From: Pseudomonas wayambapalatensis
GTDB lineage: Bacteria > Pseudomonadota > Gammaproteobacteria > Pseudomonadales > Pseudomonadaceae
Assembly (NCBI GenBank): GCA_014268975.2
Contig: CP077096.1
Coordinates: forward strand, 4,873,501 to 4,937,500
Reading direction: 5' to 3'
DNA length: 64,000 nt
The notes beneath the pieces were generated by a model, which made no database searches, was not told the origin of the DNA, and saw only the letters and a list, made by a program, of their open reading frames with translations. Positions 17,421-26,156 of the stretch are shown here, piece after piece (within the stretch, counting starts at the first letter, position 1; the number at the start of each line of letters is the position of its first letter). The translations under genes and the position numbers were made by a program.

Positions 17421-17944
17421 CCCGCGGTATCGAGATGGATACGGCCTGAAGGGTAGCGCCCCAGCCCCATGTTCCAGGCCTGTCCGTGCTGCTGCCAGAA
17501 GACGCACAGCGGATTGGGATCGGCCCAGTCGGGCAGCAACAGGTCGACAGCGAAGGCGCGGGTATGGGCGCTGCCCACCGCGCCCCCGGCACAGGCGTTG
17601 AGCTTGGGGTCGCGGTAGGCGGATACCATCTCGAACCGGCGCAGGATGCCCTGCTCATCGAGGGTGCGGATCAGGGCCAGGGTCGAGCGCACCGCCGGCC
17701 ATTGCGCGGTGGGCGCCACGGCGAACGGCGAGGCGCGGCACAGACGCCAGTCCGACGCCGAGCGCAGCAACTGGTGGATCGGCACCACCCCGTACAACCG
17801 CGCATCCACCAGCATCTGGCGAAACGCGCGGGTCTCGTGATCGCCCGCCCAATGGGCGAACATCCGCACATCACGCTCATCGGCGCAGACCCCTGTCATC
17901 GCCAAAAGCGACGTCGCCAACAGCCATGTTCCGACGCTTTTCAT
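17360..17944 (-). CDS. Secreted M15-family peptidase (D,D-carboxypeptidase/VanY-like)
   Basis: A 194-residue periplasmic zinc peptidase. The signal peptide is MKSVGTWLLATSLLAMTGVCA. The zinc site is seen as SAHTRAFAVDLLLPDW (His and Asp ligands), preceded by the substrate loop SAYRDPKLNACAGGAVG, with the third ligand in GRIHLDTAGYRTWGG. Family members cut D-Ala or the L-Ala-D-Glu bond of peptidoglycan. ATG 17944 is chosen over 17959 because GAGG sits at the right distance before it. The 3' end overlaps the LysR gene tail to tail by 61 bases. Confidence 0.85.
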   Translation of the reverse strand: MKSVGTWLLATSLLAMTGVCADERDVRMFAHWAGDHETRAFRQMLVDARLYGVVPIHQLLRSASDWRLCRASPFAVAPTAQWPAVRSTLALIRTLDEQGILRRFEMVSAYRDPKLNACAGGAVGSAHTRAFAVDLLLPDWADPNPLCVFWQQHGQAWNMGLGRYPSGRIHLDTAGYRTWGGDGSAGSSFCARPR

Positions 17945-18009
17945 CCCCCACCTCTTCATCCAGTATGAGCAGCCCGCCGATCCTGGCGGCCACTGACAAG
18001 GAGTTAAGC

Positions 18010-19167
18010 ATGCAAAAGATGGCTGTATCGGGCCTGGCCGCCCTCGCCTTCAGCGGCCTGGCACTGGCGGATGCTCAGGTCGACCTGGGCGATGCGCAAC
18101 GGGTCACCCGCCTGTTCGCCTTCCCCAACAACTGCCACGTGATCTGCTTTCGCGACTGGACGCTGGAACAGACCGTCGAGCACTACCTGACCCAGAGCGT
18201 ACGCCGCGACGGCTATGCCAACGCCGAGGTACAGGTGCGTCGCGACAACGACAGGCTGCATGCCCATATCAGCGACGTTCCGGCCAGCTATGCCGAGCCG
18301 TTGCGCAAGCTGCTCGACAGCGGCGAGCTGGCCTACCAGGGCGCCACGCGCCTGAACAACGATGGCAAGTGGGCCTACGACTGGTACCTGTTCCTGCCAC
18401 TGGGGATGGCCCTGGAAAATCGCCGCAGCATCGAGCTGTTGCACTTCCCGCCGGATTATTCGCTGACCCAGGCCCAGGACTACCTGCGCTCCAACACCAC
18501 CGATCGCTGGGCACAGCTGCTGACCTTCAACGGTGTCGAGGCCAGCCAGACCCCGGCCTACCAGACCATCGTCGACATCGCCCCGATCGCCGCGCCCGCC
18601 AGCGCCGGCAAGGACCTGGAAGGCACCTACAGCTACTTCGCCGACTATCAGACGCGCATGGTTAAGGAGATGACCCTGCGCCACGACGCCAAGCCCCTGC
18701 CGATGGTGGCCTTCGGCGCCCCGGTGCGCAGCTGGATCCAGCAGCAGTACGGGCCGAAGGTCAATGTGCTGGGGCTGGTCAGCATCAGCCCTGAAGCCGG
18801 CACCCAGGTACCGGTGCTGGGCGCCAACCACCCGAGCGCGATCTGGTATGCGGCCGACAAGAACAACACCGGCGGAGATCAGGACAAGGCGGACGCTGCG
18901 GGCCTGAAGATGATGGGCCAGGACCTGAGCGCCGCCTGCTGGCAGGCCGGCATGGGCCGCAACCCGCAGGCTGACGCCAAGCTGACGCTGCAGGCCTGCT
19001 CGAACAAATGGCAGGTAACCCAGAAAAAACAGACCTGCGAACTGTTCTACCGCACCATCCGCGACATGACCCCGGAGCAGGCTGCGGCCAAGTGCAACAC
19101 CGGCACCGTGACCCGCAGCCTGAGGGACCTGCGCAAACCCGTGGAGATCACGGCGCCGCAGGGCTGA
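18010..19167 (+). CDS. Secreted protein of unknown function
   Basis: A 385-residue protein I cannot assign. It starts with a short signal peptide (MQKMAVSGLAALAFSGLALA) and is therefore periplasmic or exported. AAGGAG six bases before ATG 18010 fixes the start. It contains several cysteines, a pair near the N-terminus (NNCHVICFRDW) and three or four near the C-terminus (SAACWQAGMG, LQACSNKWQ, QTCELFYRT, AKCNTG), so disulfides are likely. No membrane segment, repeat or catalytic motif stands out. It lies alone between a divergent M15 peptidase and a convergent chemoreceptor, ending 10 bases from the latter. Codon use looks like that of its neighbours. Confidence 0.8.
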   Translation: MQKMAVSGLAALAFSGLALADAQVDLGDAQRVTRLFAFPNNCHVICFRDWTLEQTVEHYLTQSVRRDGYANAEVQVRRDNDRLHAHISDVPASYAEPLRKLLDSGELAYQGATRLNNDGKWAYDWYLFLPLGMALENRRSIELLHFPPDYSLTQAQDYLRSNTTDRWAQLLTFNGVEASQTPAYQTIVDIAPIAAPASAGKDLEGTYSYFADYQTRMVKEMTLRHDAKPLPMVAFGAPVRSWIQQQYGPKVNVLGLVSISPEAGTQVPVLGANHPSAIWYAADKNNTGGDQDKADAAGLKMMGQDLSAACWQAGMGRNPQADAKLTLQACSNKWQVTQKKQTCELFYRTIRDMTPEQAAAKCNTGTVTRSLRDLRKPVEITAPQG

Positions 19168-19177
19168 CAGGCGTCGC

Positions 19178-21190
19178 CTAGACCCTGAAGGCCCCGATCA
19201 GCCGCTTCAACTCCACCACCTGGCTCGACAGCGCGCGGCTGGCGTCCTCCGTCTGGCAGGCACCCTGAGTGGTGTCCTGCGCCGCGCGGTTGATCGCCAC
19301 GATGTTCTGGTCGATGTCATGGGCCACGGCCGTCTGCTGCTCGACGGCCGCGGCGATCTGCTGGTTCTGCTCGACGATGCCACCCACCGCGCCCAGGATA
19401 TTGGCCAGTGCCTGTTGCACCTGCCGCGCCTCATCCACGGTCCCCGCCGCCATCTGGTGGCTGCTGCCCATGGCGCGCACCGCAGCACCAACCCCCTCCT
19501 GCAGGCGCTGGATCATCTGCGCGATTTCCTCGGTGGAGTCCTGGGTGCGGCGTGCCAAGGTACGTACTTCATCGGCAACCACGGCAAAGCCTCTGCCCTG
19601 CTCGCCCGCACGCGCCGCCTCGATGGCCGCGTTCAGGGCCAGCAGGTTGGTCTGCTCGGCAATACTGCGGATCACTTCCAGTACCCGGCCGATGGCCTGG
19701 CTGTCGCCGACCAATTGGTTGACCGCAGCCACCGTCTGGTCGATCTCGCCGGCCAGGCGAGCAATGCTGTCCTGCTGGTGCGCCACCAGGCTACGCCCGT
19801 TGGCACTCTCGCGGTTGACCTGCTGCGCGCCATCGGCGGCCAGCGCCGCGCTGCGGGCCACCTCCTGGGCGGTGGCGCTCATCTGGTTCATGGCCGTGGC
19901 CACCTGCTCGATCTGTTCGCGCTGGCCACTCACGGCCTGGTTGCTGCGTGTCGACACCGACAGCACCTGCCCGGCCTGCTCCTCGACGGTCGCCACGGTA
20001 CGCCCGACCTGCTCGATCAGCCCCCGGATGCGTCGTACGGTCTCGTTGAAGCCCTGGCCCAGCTCGCCCAGCTCATCCTGGCTGCGCACCTCGAAGCTGA
20101 CCGTCATGTCGCCACCGGCCACCCTGTCCATGGCCGCGCCAAGATTGCCGAGGGTGCGCCGGGTCGACACATAGAAACCGCTGTAGAGATAGAGGATCGA
20201 CAGGAACACGCTGGCCAGCGCCGCAACCAACGCGATCATGTGCAAGCGGTGCTCGTCCAGGCGCGCCTGCAATTGCTGCTGCAGGTGGGCGACCACTGCG
20301 TCGTTGAGCCGGTAGGTTTCGCCCATCAGGGCACTGACCTGCTCGTAGAACGCAGGCCAGGGTGCGTCGAGGGTTTCGGCCACCACGACCTGTTCCTCGA
20401 ACAGCGCCGCAGCCCGGCGCACCGTTGCCTGGCTGAGCTGGGCCTGCGTACCGAGGCTGGCCTTGGCCTCGGCATCGGCTGCCAAGGCGTCGTCCACTCG
20501 CAGGGCGTAGTCAGCCGACAGACGCTCCAGGCGTTGCAGCAAGTCTTCGAAACGGGCACTCCCCGCCGAATCGATGAAACCGCGGCCCAGGGCAACGGCG
20601 CCGATGGCCCGTCCTTCGCCGAGCATCTGGGTGACCTGTGCGGTGCTGGCACCGATCAGGTCGCTCAACTGGCGTACCGATGCCTGGTTGTCCTGGGTCA
20701 ACCCCGTCTGGCTGGCCACCAGCTTGCCCAGCACCTGGGCCTGGGCCAGCAGCTTGTCGAACAGTGCGGTCTTGTTTTGCAGGGAGGTTTCGGCACGAGC
20801 CCTGGCGAAGGCGTCGGCCAGCTCGACGCGCTTGGCTTCGAGTTGCGGATCCTGGCTCGCCAGGGCCTGGAGCTGGGCCTGGACCTTGTCCTCAAGGGCA
20901 TCGATACGCGCTTCGACATCCCCTGCCTGGCCCGACTGACCGAGCACGGCGTTGATCTGCAGGAGATTGCCCAGGCTTTCGAGATCGCCCCGCAGGCTAA
21001 GGCTGCCAGCCACGGGGCCAAGGCCGTTCAGCTCGACGCCTGTGACATGGAACTGGCGATAGGCATCGCGAACCAGGTAGAAGCTGGTGACCAGCATGGG
21101 CAGAAAGAACAGGACGCTGATCAGGCTGAACTTCATGCCGAAGCTCAGCCGGTTCATCAACGCGATGGCCGGATGGAGCAGGCGCTTCAT
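19178..21190 (-). CDS. Methyl-accepting chemotaxis protein with large helical periplasmic domain
   Basis: A 670-residue chemoreceptor. A membrane helix (about 19-40, FSLISVLFFLPMLVTSFYLV) is followed by a mostly helical ligand-binding domain of about 270 residues (long enough for the helical bimodular type), a second helix near 315-335, a HAMP domain (RRTLGNLGAAMDRVAGGDMTVSFEVRSQDELGELGQGFN) and the signalling hairpin with tip IAEQTNLLALNAAIEAARAGEQGRGFAVVADEVR, in conserved segments. There is no C-terminal CheR pentapeptide; the protein ends LIGAFRV. The start has an excellent Shine-Dalgarno, AAGGAGGTGA. The ligand is not predictable here. Confidence 0.93.
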   Translation of the reverse strand: MKRLLHPAIALMNRLSFGMKFSLISVLFFLPMLVTSFYLVRDAYRQFHVTGVELNGLGPVAGSLSLRGDLESLGNLLQINAVLGQSGQAGDVEARIDALEDKVQAQLQALASQDPQLEAKRVELADAFARARAETSLQNKTALFDKLLAQAQVLGKLVASQTGLTQDNQASVRQLSDLIGASTAQVTQMLGEGRAIGAVALGRGFIDSAGSARFEDLLQRLERLSADYALRVDDALAADAEAKASLGTQAQLSQATVRRAAALFEEQVVVAETLDAPWPAFYEQVSALMGETYRLNDAVVAHLQQQLQARLDEHRLHMIALVAALASVFLSILYLYSGFYVSTRRTLGNLGAAMDRVAGGDMTVSFEVRSQDELGELGQGFNETVRRIRGLIEQVGRTVATVEEQAGQVLSVSTRSNQAVSGQREQIEQVATAMNQMSATAQEVARSAALAADGAQQVNRESANGRSLVAHQQDSIARLAGEIDQTVAAVNQLVGDSQAIGRVLEVIRSIAEQTNLLALNAAIEAARAGEQGRGFAVVADEVRTLARRTQDSTEEIAQMIQRLQEGVGAAVRAMGSSHQMAAGTVDEARQVQQALANILGAVGGIVEQNQQIAAAVEQQTAVAHDIDQNIVAINRAAQDTTQGACQTEDASRALSSQVVELKRLIGAFRV

Positions 21191-21315
21191 GGGTCACCTC
21201 CTTGGATTTTTATTGTTCTGCGGGGTAGCACAAGGCCATAACTGGCCGAGACTCTGTATAGCGCAGAATCAATCCAAGGTTTGTAACTTAAGGTTAAGCA
21301 GCCTCGCCGCTCACC

Positions 21316-22146
21316 TCAGAGCAGCACCGTCCACAGTGCAAACACCGCGTACCACAGCACCGCGCTGCGCAGCAGCAGCTCCCACAGGCTGTCCAGGCGC
21401 GCCAGCGCACTCTGCGCCTCTTCTTCCTCGGGAATGTCATCGGCCACCCGCCCGACACGGGCGATCAACTGCCCGGCGCTGATGTGCCAGTTGAGCACTT
21501 CGTGCAGCATCACCCGGGTCACCGAAACGAAGTTGCCGACCAGCGCAAAGCTCAGCGCCAGCACCCGCACCGGCAGCCAGTCCATGGCATGGCGCAGCTG
21601 CGCCGCGCGCTCCTTGAGCGCCGGTTGACGGCTGTTCGCCGCACTCAGCGCCAGCAAGCGATACCCCAGCGCTGCGGCCGGACCGAGCAGGAAATACCAG
21701 AAAATCACGGCAAAGAAGCTCTGGTACGCCTGCCACACCAGGTTGCCCTGCACCCGTGCCAGCAGGTCGCGCGGATCGTCTGCCGCCAGGCCCAGGTCGC
21801 GCTCGGCCACATGCAGCGCCGCCTGTTCATCACCCCGACGCCAGGCATCGCGGAACGGGCCAAGCGCCGCCTTGGCATCACCGCGCCCGAGGCTGTAGAT
21901 CAGCACCAGCAGGTGCACCGGCAGTGCCAGCAGGCCGTAGGCCACCGGCTGCAACACGTGCAGCAGCAAGGCCAGCACCAGCACCGGAGCCAGCACCAGG
22001 ATCGCCAGGCTCCACCAGGGGTGCACCTTGCCGCTGCGCTCCAGACGTACCAACTCCCCCAGGAAGAACCCGTCACGTTGCAAGCGATGGCGCAGGGACG
22101 AGAACTGTTCGACCCACAACACCAGTACCAACACCAGGAAACTCAT
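21316..22146 (-). CDS. ampE: AmpE, inner-membrane beta-lactamase induction modulator
   Basis: A 276-residue inner-membrane protein with four or five helices (LVLVLVLWVEQF at the start, then ILVLAPVLVLALLLHVL and a C-terminal helix). The family is recognised by the opening segment, GRGDAKAALGPFRDAWRRGD and RVQGNLVWQAYQSFFAVIFWYFLLG. It overlaps the ampD stop by four bases, so both are translated from one mRNA. AmpE's biochemical role is not settled; it modulates the ampC induction circuit. Confidence 0.93.
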   Translation of the reverse strand: MSFLVLVLVLWVEQFSSLRHRLQRDGFFLGELVRLERSGKVHPWWSLAILVLAPVLVLALLLHVLQPVAYGLLALPVHLLVLIYSLGRGDAKAALGPFRDAWRRGDEQAALHVAERDLGLAADDPRDLLARVQGNLVWQAYQSFFAVIFWYFLLGPAAALGYRLLALSAANSRQPALKERAAQLRHAMDWLPVRVLALSFALVGNFVSVTRVMLHEVLNWHISAGQLIARVGRVADDIPEEEEAQSALARLDSLWELLLRSAVLWYAVFALWTVLL

Positions 22147-22703
22147 GCCTTGTCCTCGTTCAGCGCGGCGCGGTAGCGGGGCCAGTCGAAGGCCGGCCCG
22201 GGATCGGTCTTGCGCCCCGGCGCGATATGGTCGTGGCCCTGGATGCGTTCGGGACCGATCGCAGGCCAGCGGCTGCGGATCTGCCGCGTCAGTTGTTGCA
22301 GGGCGGTGTACTGGGCATCGGTGTAGGGCATATCGTCGGTGCCTTCGAGCTCGATTCCGATGGAAAAGTCATTGCATCCCTCGCGCCCGTCGAAGCACGA
22401 CACCCCGGCATGCCAGGCGCGGTCGAGCAACGAGACGAACTGGGTGACCGCGCCATCGCGCTCGACGAACAGATGCGCCGACACAGTCAGGTGCTGGATG
22501 CTTTCGAAGTAGGGATGCTCGGCCGGATCAAGCCGGTTCTGGAAGAACTGCTGAACCTTGCCCGTGCCGAAACAGGCCGGCGGCAGGCTGATGTTGTGGA
22601 TCACCAGCAGTGAAATCGCCTCGCCGTCGGGGCGGGCGTTGAAGTTCGGCGAGGGGCAGTGAGTGACACCGGAGAACCAGCCAGTGGCGCGGTCCAATTG
22701 CAT
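22143..22703 (-). CDS. ampD: AmpD, 1,6-anhydro-N-acetylmuramyl-L-alanine amidase
   Basis: A 186-residue cytoplasmic zinc amidase that cleaves the peptide from anhydro-muropeptides during wall recycling and thereby keeps beta-lactamase induction off. Zinc ligands and catalytic residues are in VIHNISLPPACFGTG (first His), the GIELEG segment and GHDHIAPGRKTDPGPAFDW (His, Lys and Asp). Length equals the E. coli protein. It forms a two-gene operon with ampE through a four-base overlap. Confidence 0.96.
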   Translation of the reverse strand: MQLDRATGWFSGVTHCPSPNFNARPDGEAISLLVIHNISLPPACFGTGKVQQFFQNRLDPAEHPYFESIQHLTVSAHLFVERDGAVTQFVSLLDRAWHAGVSCFDGREGCNDFSIGIELEGTDDMPYTDAQYTALQQLTRQIRSRWPAIGPERIQGHDHIAPGRKTDPGPAFDWPRYRAALNEDKA

Positions 22704-22786
22704 GGGCAGATCCTGAAAAACGCCGGATACGAGGCTTCAGTATGCCCCGCCAACCGCGCGCTTGCATGTAAATGATTGTTGGCGCC

Positions 22787-24937
22787 TCAACGTACCTGGG
22801 CGATGCGCAGGCTGTCGAGCACTGCATCCAGGGCGCGTTCGAACAGCAGCCCGTCGTCCAGCACCCGTGCCTCGCCACGGTGCAGGGCAAGGGCCAGGCC
22901 GATGCTGTTCCACTCGCGCACCTTCATGCCGGTGCGGTTGGCGAAGACCAGCCGATCACTGCTGTCGATACGCGCCACCAGCTTGCAGCGCAGCGGCTCG
23001 TCCTCGTCGCTGAGCTCGATCCAGGTGCCCAGGCGCAGGCGCTGGACCTGGCGCAGTTGCGGGCTGTGTTCGTCCGGCACCGGCATCAGGCCACCTGCCG
23101 ACTCCTCGGCGACGGCCAGGACGATGTCCGACTCGACCCGCACATCGTCAGCCTCGTCCTGCCAGTGGCCAGGCTCGGCACAGGCGCGCAGGTGCAGACG
23201 CTCCAGTTGCAGGAAGAACTCGCGCAGCGCGGCCGAGTCCAGTGCCACCCCCGCCAGCCCATCGCGCAACGCCTTGAGCAGGCCCGGCACCTGTTCGAGC
23301 AGGGCCTGGCGCGCTTGCGCCCCCGGGTGCGGGGCGATGCTGGCCAGCAGCGCGTCCATGGTCGCCAGACCATCGATCCAGGCCGCCGATGCCTCGCCCT
23401 GCTTGAGCCAGGCCAGCAGCAGCACCTGGCTCCAGGAGTCCACCAGCATCTGCACCACCACCCGCGGCAATACGCGCCCGCGCAGGCGTTGGTTGAGCGC
23501 GTGCTGGACCTGCTGGCGTGCCTGCAACGTCCGCGCCCGGCCCTCTTCGGCATCGCGGGTGCGCTGCTCCAGCAGCTCGTTGCGCCGGCGCTCTTCAGTG
23601 CTGAAGAGCAGGAACTCGTCGAGCACCTCGGCGAACAGCCGAGCATCGTCGGTGAAATCGCTGAGCAGCCGCAGGACGATACGCTCCACCCGCGCCTGCA
23701 GACCTTCACCCGCCCCTTCCCAACCGATGGCCATGGCGGCGATTTCGTTGAGCAGGCGGCGCGCCGGATGGCTGGCACGGCTGAACAGGCTCTTGTCGAG
23801 CAGGGCGACCTTGAGCAGAGGGATGTGCAGGCGTCCAAGCAGGGCACGCAGGGGCGGCGGCAGGTTATCGTCGCGCTCGATGTAATCGAACAGCAGGCCG
23901 ACCAGGTTGATCATGTCCTCGTCGGCGGTGGCCAGGCGGCGGCGCGTGCCACTGCGAACGCTGACCCGCAACAACAGTTGCTCGAGCTGCTGGCCCAAGT
24001 CGAAGTCGTCGGCCTCGAACGGCCCAGGCACGTAGTGCTGAAGGTGGGTGAGCAGGCGCAGCAGGTCGGCGCTACCGATCGGCTGCGCCGTCGAGACACT
24101 CTGCAAGCGCGGCGCCAGCCTGCCACGTACCGGTGCCAGCAGGCCTTCCAGCGAGGCGAAGTACGCCTGGCCGGCGCTGTCCGCACCAATGTCTTCGTCC
24201 GCGATCAACGAGGTCTGGGTGCGGCGTGCGGCCAGGCTGCGGTCCTCGGCTCGCCGGCGCGGGGCGGGGGCAAGTTCGCCAAGCACGCCCGCCGCGGCCA
24301 GTAGCTGGTTGGCCTCGCCATAGAGCAGGTCGACGTCGCGCAGCACATAGCGCTCGAACAGCTTGAGCAGGACCAGCTTGACCTTGAGGTCTACCCCCAG
24401 GCTGCGTCCGGCGTCCAGAAAGTAGCCACACAGGCACGCAGGCCCCAGCGGATTGCAGCGCGCATCCAGGGGGATTTCGAGCAGGGCGGCGAGGCGCTGG
24501 CCGAGTTGCTCGAGGGCAAAGCCGTCGCGCGCCAGCACGCGCTCGACCATGGCCCCAACGGCCAGGGTTCGTTCGCGCTGGGCCTTGCCGACGGGCAGGT
24601 CGATACTGCCCAGCGCGCCCAGCGGGTCGGCCTGGCCGATGCGGCTGAAGGTGTCGTGGAAGGTGTCGAGAAAGGCCCGCTCGATGCTCTTGCGCTTGAG
24701 ACGCAAGTCGCGCATGGCTTCGAAATAGAGGTGTTGCTGATCGCCAGCGCAGGCCTTGTCGGCCATTTCGAAGAGGGTGTCGTCAGCGTTGTCGAACAGG
24801 GCACGCAGCCCCTGGCGCAGGTGCAGTGCAGCTTTGTCACGCACTTGCAGGAGCACGACGGGAAGGCAAGGCAAGGGCGTACGCACCCCTCTGTCGATGG
24901 CGGCCACCAAGGGCCCCATCTTGCCTTCTTCATGCAT
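22787..24937 (-). CDS. DUF1631 protein of unknown function
   Basis: A 716-residue, mostly helical cytoplasmic protein of the DUF1631 family, often mislabelled thymidine phosphorylase in pseudomonads. The N-terminal part (RDLRLKRKSIERAFLDTFHDTFSRI) and a middle segment rich in charged helices (AEERRRNELLEQRTRDAEEGRARTLQARQQVQ, in pieces) are typical. The last about 90 residues (LRLGTWIELSDEDEPLRCKLVARIDSSDRLVFANRTG, in pieces) look like a PilZ-type beta-barrel, suggesting contact with c-di-GMP or a degenerate version of it. AAGGAG six bases before ATG 24937 supports the start. It is divergent from nadC. Confidence 0.85.
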   Translation of the reverse strand: MHEEGKMGPLVAAIDRGVRTPLPCLPVVLLQVRDKAALHLRQGLRALFDNADDTLFEMADKACAGDQQHLYFEAMRDLRLKRKSIERAFLDTFHDTFSRIGQADPLGALGSIDLPVGKAQRERTLAVGAMVERVLARDGFALEQLGQRLAALLEIPLDARCNPLGPACLCGYFLDAGRSLGVDLKVKLVLLKLFERYVLRDVDLLYGEANQLLAAAGVLGELAPAPRRRAEDRSLAARRTQTSLIADEDIGADSAGQAYFASLEGLLAPVRGRLAPRLQSVSTAQPIGSADLLRLLTHLQHYVPGPFEADDFDLGQQLEQLLLRVSVRSGTRRRLATADEDMINLVGLLFDYIERDDNLPPPLRALLGRLHIPLLKVALLDKSLFSRASHPARRLLNEIAAMAIGWEGAGEGLQARVERIVLRLLSDFTDDARLFAEVLDEFLLFSTEERRRNELLEQRTRDAEEGRARTLQARQQVQHALNQRLRGRVLPRVVVQMLVDSWSQVLLLAWLKQGEASAAWIDGLATMDALLASIAPHPGAQARQALLEQVPGLLKALRDGLAGVALDSAALREFFLQLERLHLRACAEPGHWQDEADDVRVESDIVLAVAEESAGGLMPVPDEHSPQLRQVQRLRLGTWIELSDEDEPLRCKLVARIDSSDRLVFANRTGMKVREWNSIGLALALHRGEARVLDDGLLFERALDAVLDSLRIAQVR

Positions 24938-25120
24938 CCCGAACTCCTTGCAGGGTATTGGTCGACTGGCGAGGAAACATCGTCAAAGCTATGACGCCAA
25001 ATACAAGGCGCCATTATCAGTGAAAAAGATGAAAGCTGCCAACACGCCATTTACAGGACGCGACCAGGCGCACACTTCCCGACTGCAGGGTCGACGGCTG
25101 TACACCGCGCCCCCCTGCCC

Positions 25121-25126
25121 TATAAT
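25121..25126 (+). promoter_or_regulatory. Probable -10 element of nadC
   Basis: A perfect TATAAT lies 29 bases before the nadC ATG, so the leader would be about 20 bases. No good -35 hexamer is visible at 16-18 bases upstream (CTGTAC at 17), so the promoter may depend on the extended region or an activator. Confidence 0.55.
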
Positions 25127-25154
25127 CGCCGGCATCTAGCTTGTGGAGCCGACC

Positions 25155-26003
25155 ATGCCGAACCTACGTCTCGCCGATCTCACCGCCGAAATCGAATCCA
25201 ACGTGCGCCGCGCGCTGCTGGAAGACGTCGGCAGCGGCGACATCACCGCCCAGCTGATTCCGGCCGAGCGGCTGGCCAAGGCCACCATCATCACGCGCGA
25301 AGACTGCGTGATCGCCGGCACCGCCTGGGTCGATACCGTGTTCCGCCAGCTCGACCCACGGGTGGCGGTGCACTGGCAGGTGGCCGATGGCGAACGCGCC
25401 ACTGCCAACCAGGTGCTGTTCCACCTCGAAGGCCCGGCCCGTTCGCTGCTGACCGGCGAGCGCTCGGCACTGAATTTCCTGCAGATGCTCTCGGGCGTGG
25501 CCACCCGCGCACGCTTTCTTGCCGACCTGGTCGAGGGCACCCAGGTACGCTTGCTCGATACCCGCAAGACCCTGCCGGGCCTGCGTCTTGCGCAGAAGTA
25601 CGCGGTCACCTGCGGGGGTTGCCACAATCACCGCATCGGCCTGTATGACGCCTTCCTGATCAAAGAGAACCACATCGCGGCCAGCGGCGGCGTGGCCGAA
25701 GCCGTCGCCGCCGCGCACCGCATCGCGCCGGGCAAGCCAGTGGAAATCGAAGTGGAAAGCCTGGACGAACTGCGTCAGGCCCTGGCGGCCGGTGCCGATA
25801 TCGTCATGCTCGACGAACTGACGCTGGACGAAATGCGCGAAGCAGTGCGCATCACTGCGGGCAAGGCCAAGCTCGAAGCCAGCGGCGGGGTCAACGAAAC
25901 CACGCTGCGGGTCATCGCCGAAACCGGTGTGGACTACATCTCCATCGGCGCGATGACCAAGGATGTGAAGGCCGTCGACCTGTCGATGCGCCTGAGCCTC
26001 TGA
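25155..26003 (+). CDS. nadC: Nicotinate-nucleotide pyrophosphorylase (quinolinate phosphoribosyltransferase)
   Basis: A 282-residue enzyme that converts quinolinate and PRPP to nicotinate mononucleotide in de novo NAD synthesis. Signature sequences are LLDTRKTLPGLRLAQKYAV and CGGCHNHRIGLYDAFLIKENH (PRPP and quinolinate binding) and the C-terminal barrel segment VDYISIGAMTKDVKAVDLSMRL. The frame extends to a GTG at 25143, but TGGAG before ATG 25155 and family length favour ATG. It ends near a terminator shared with the convergent trxB. Confidence 0.97.
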   Translation: MPNLRLADLTAEIESNVRRALLEDVGSGDITAQLIPAERLAKATIITREDCVIAGTAWVDTVFRQLDPRVAVHWQVADGERATANQVLFHLEGPARSLLTGERSALNFLQMLSGVATRARFLADLVEGTQVRLLDTRKTLPGLRLAQKYAVTCGGCHNHRIGLYDAFLIKENHIAASGGVAEAVAAAHRIAPGKPVEIEVESLDELRQALAAGADIVMLDELTLDEMREAVRITAGKAKLEASGGVNETTLRVIAETGVDYISIGAMTKDVKAVDLSMRLSL

Positions 26004-26110
26004 TTCCGCTGCCCGTCAGCCGACCAATGCTTGCGCTTTCAGCAATGACTTAGCGGCTGAGCGGGCCGTCGCTCACGGTGTTTCGCAGTGCGGCGGTGGC
26101 AGGCTGAAAC

Positions 26111-26140
26111 GAAAGAACCGGCCAGAGGGCCGGTTCTTTC
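26111..26140. terminator. Bidirectional intrinsic terminator between nadC and trxB
   Basis: GAAAGAACCGGCC-agag-GGCCGGTTCTTTC, a near-perfect stem of 13 bases flanked by T-rich and A-rich sides, lies between the convergent ends of nadC and trxB. It starts about 107 bases past nadC and lies 17 bases past the trxB stop. Confidence 0.88.
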
Positions 26141-26156
26141 GTGATCAGGCAGCGAC

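Noticed and set aside
22787..24937. Thymidine phosphorylase annotation for the DUF1631 gene
   Set aside because: No phosphorylase motifs are present; the name is a known transfer error in this family.
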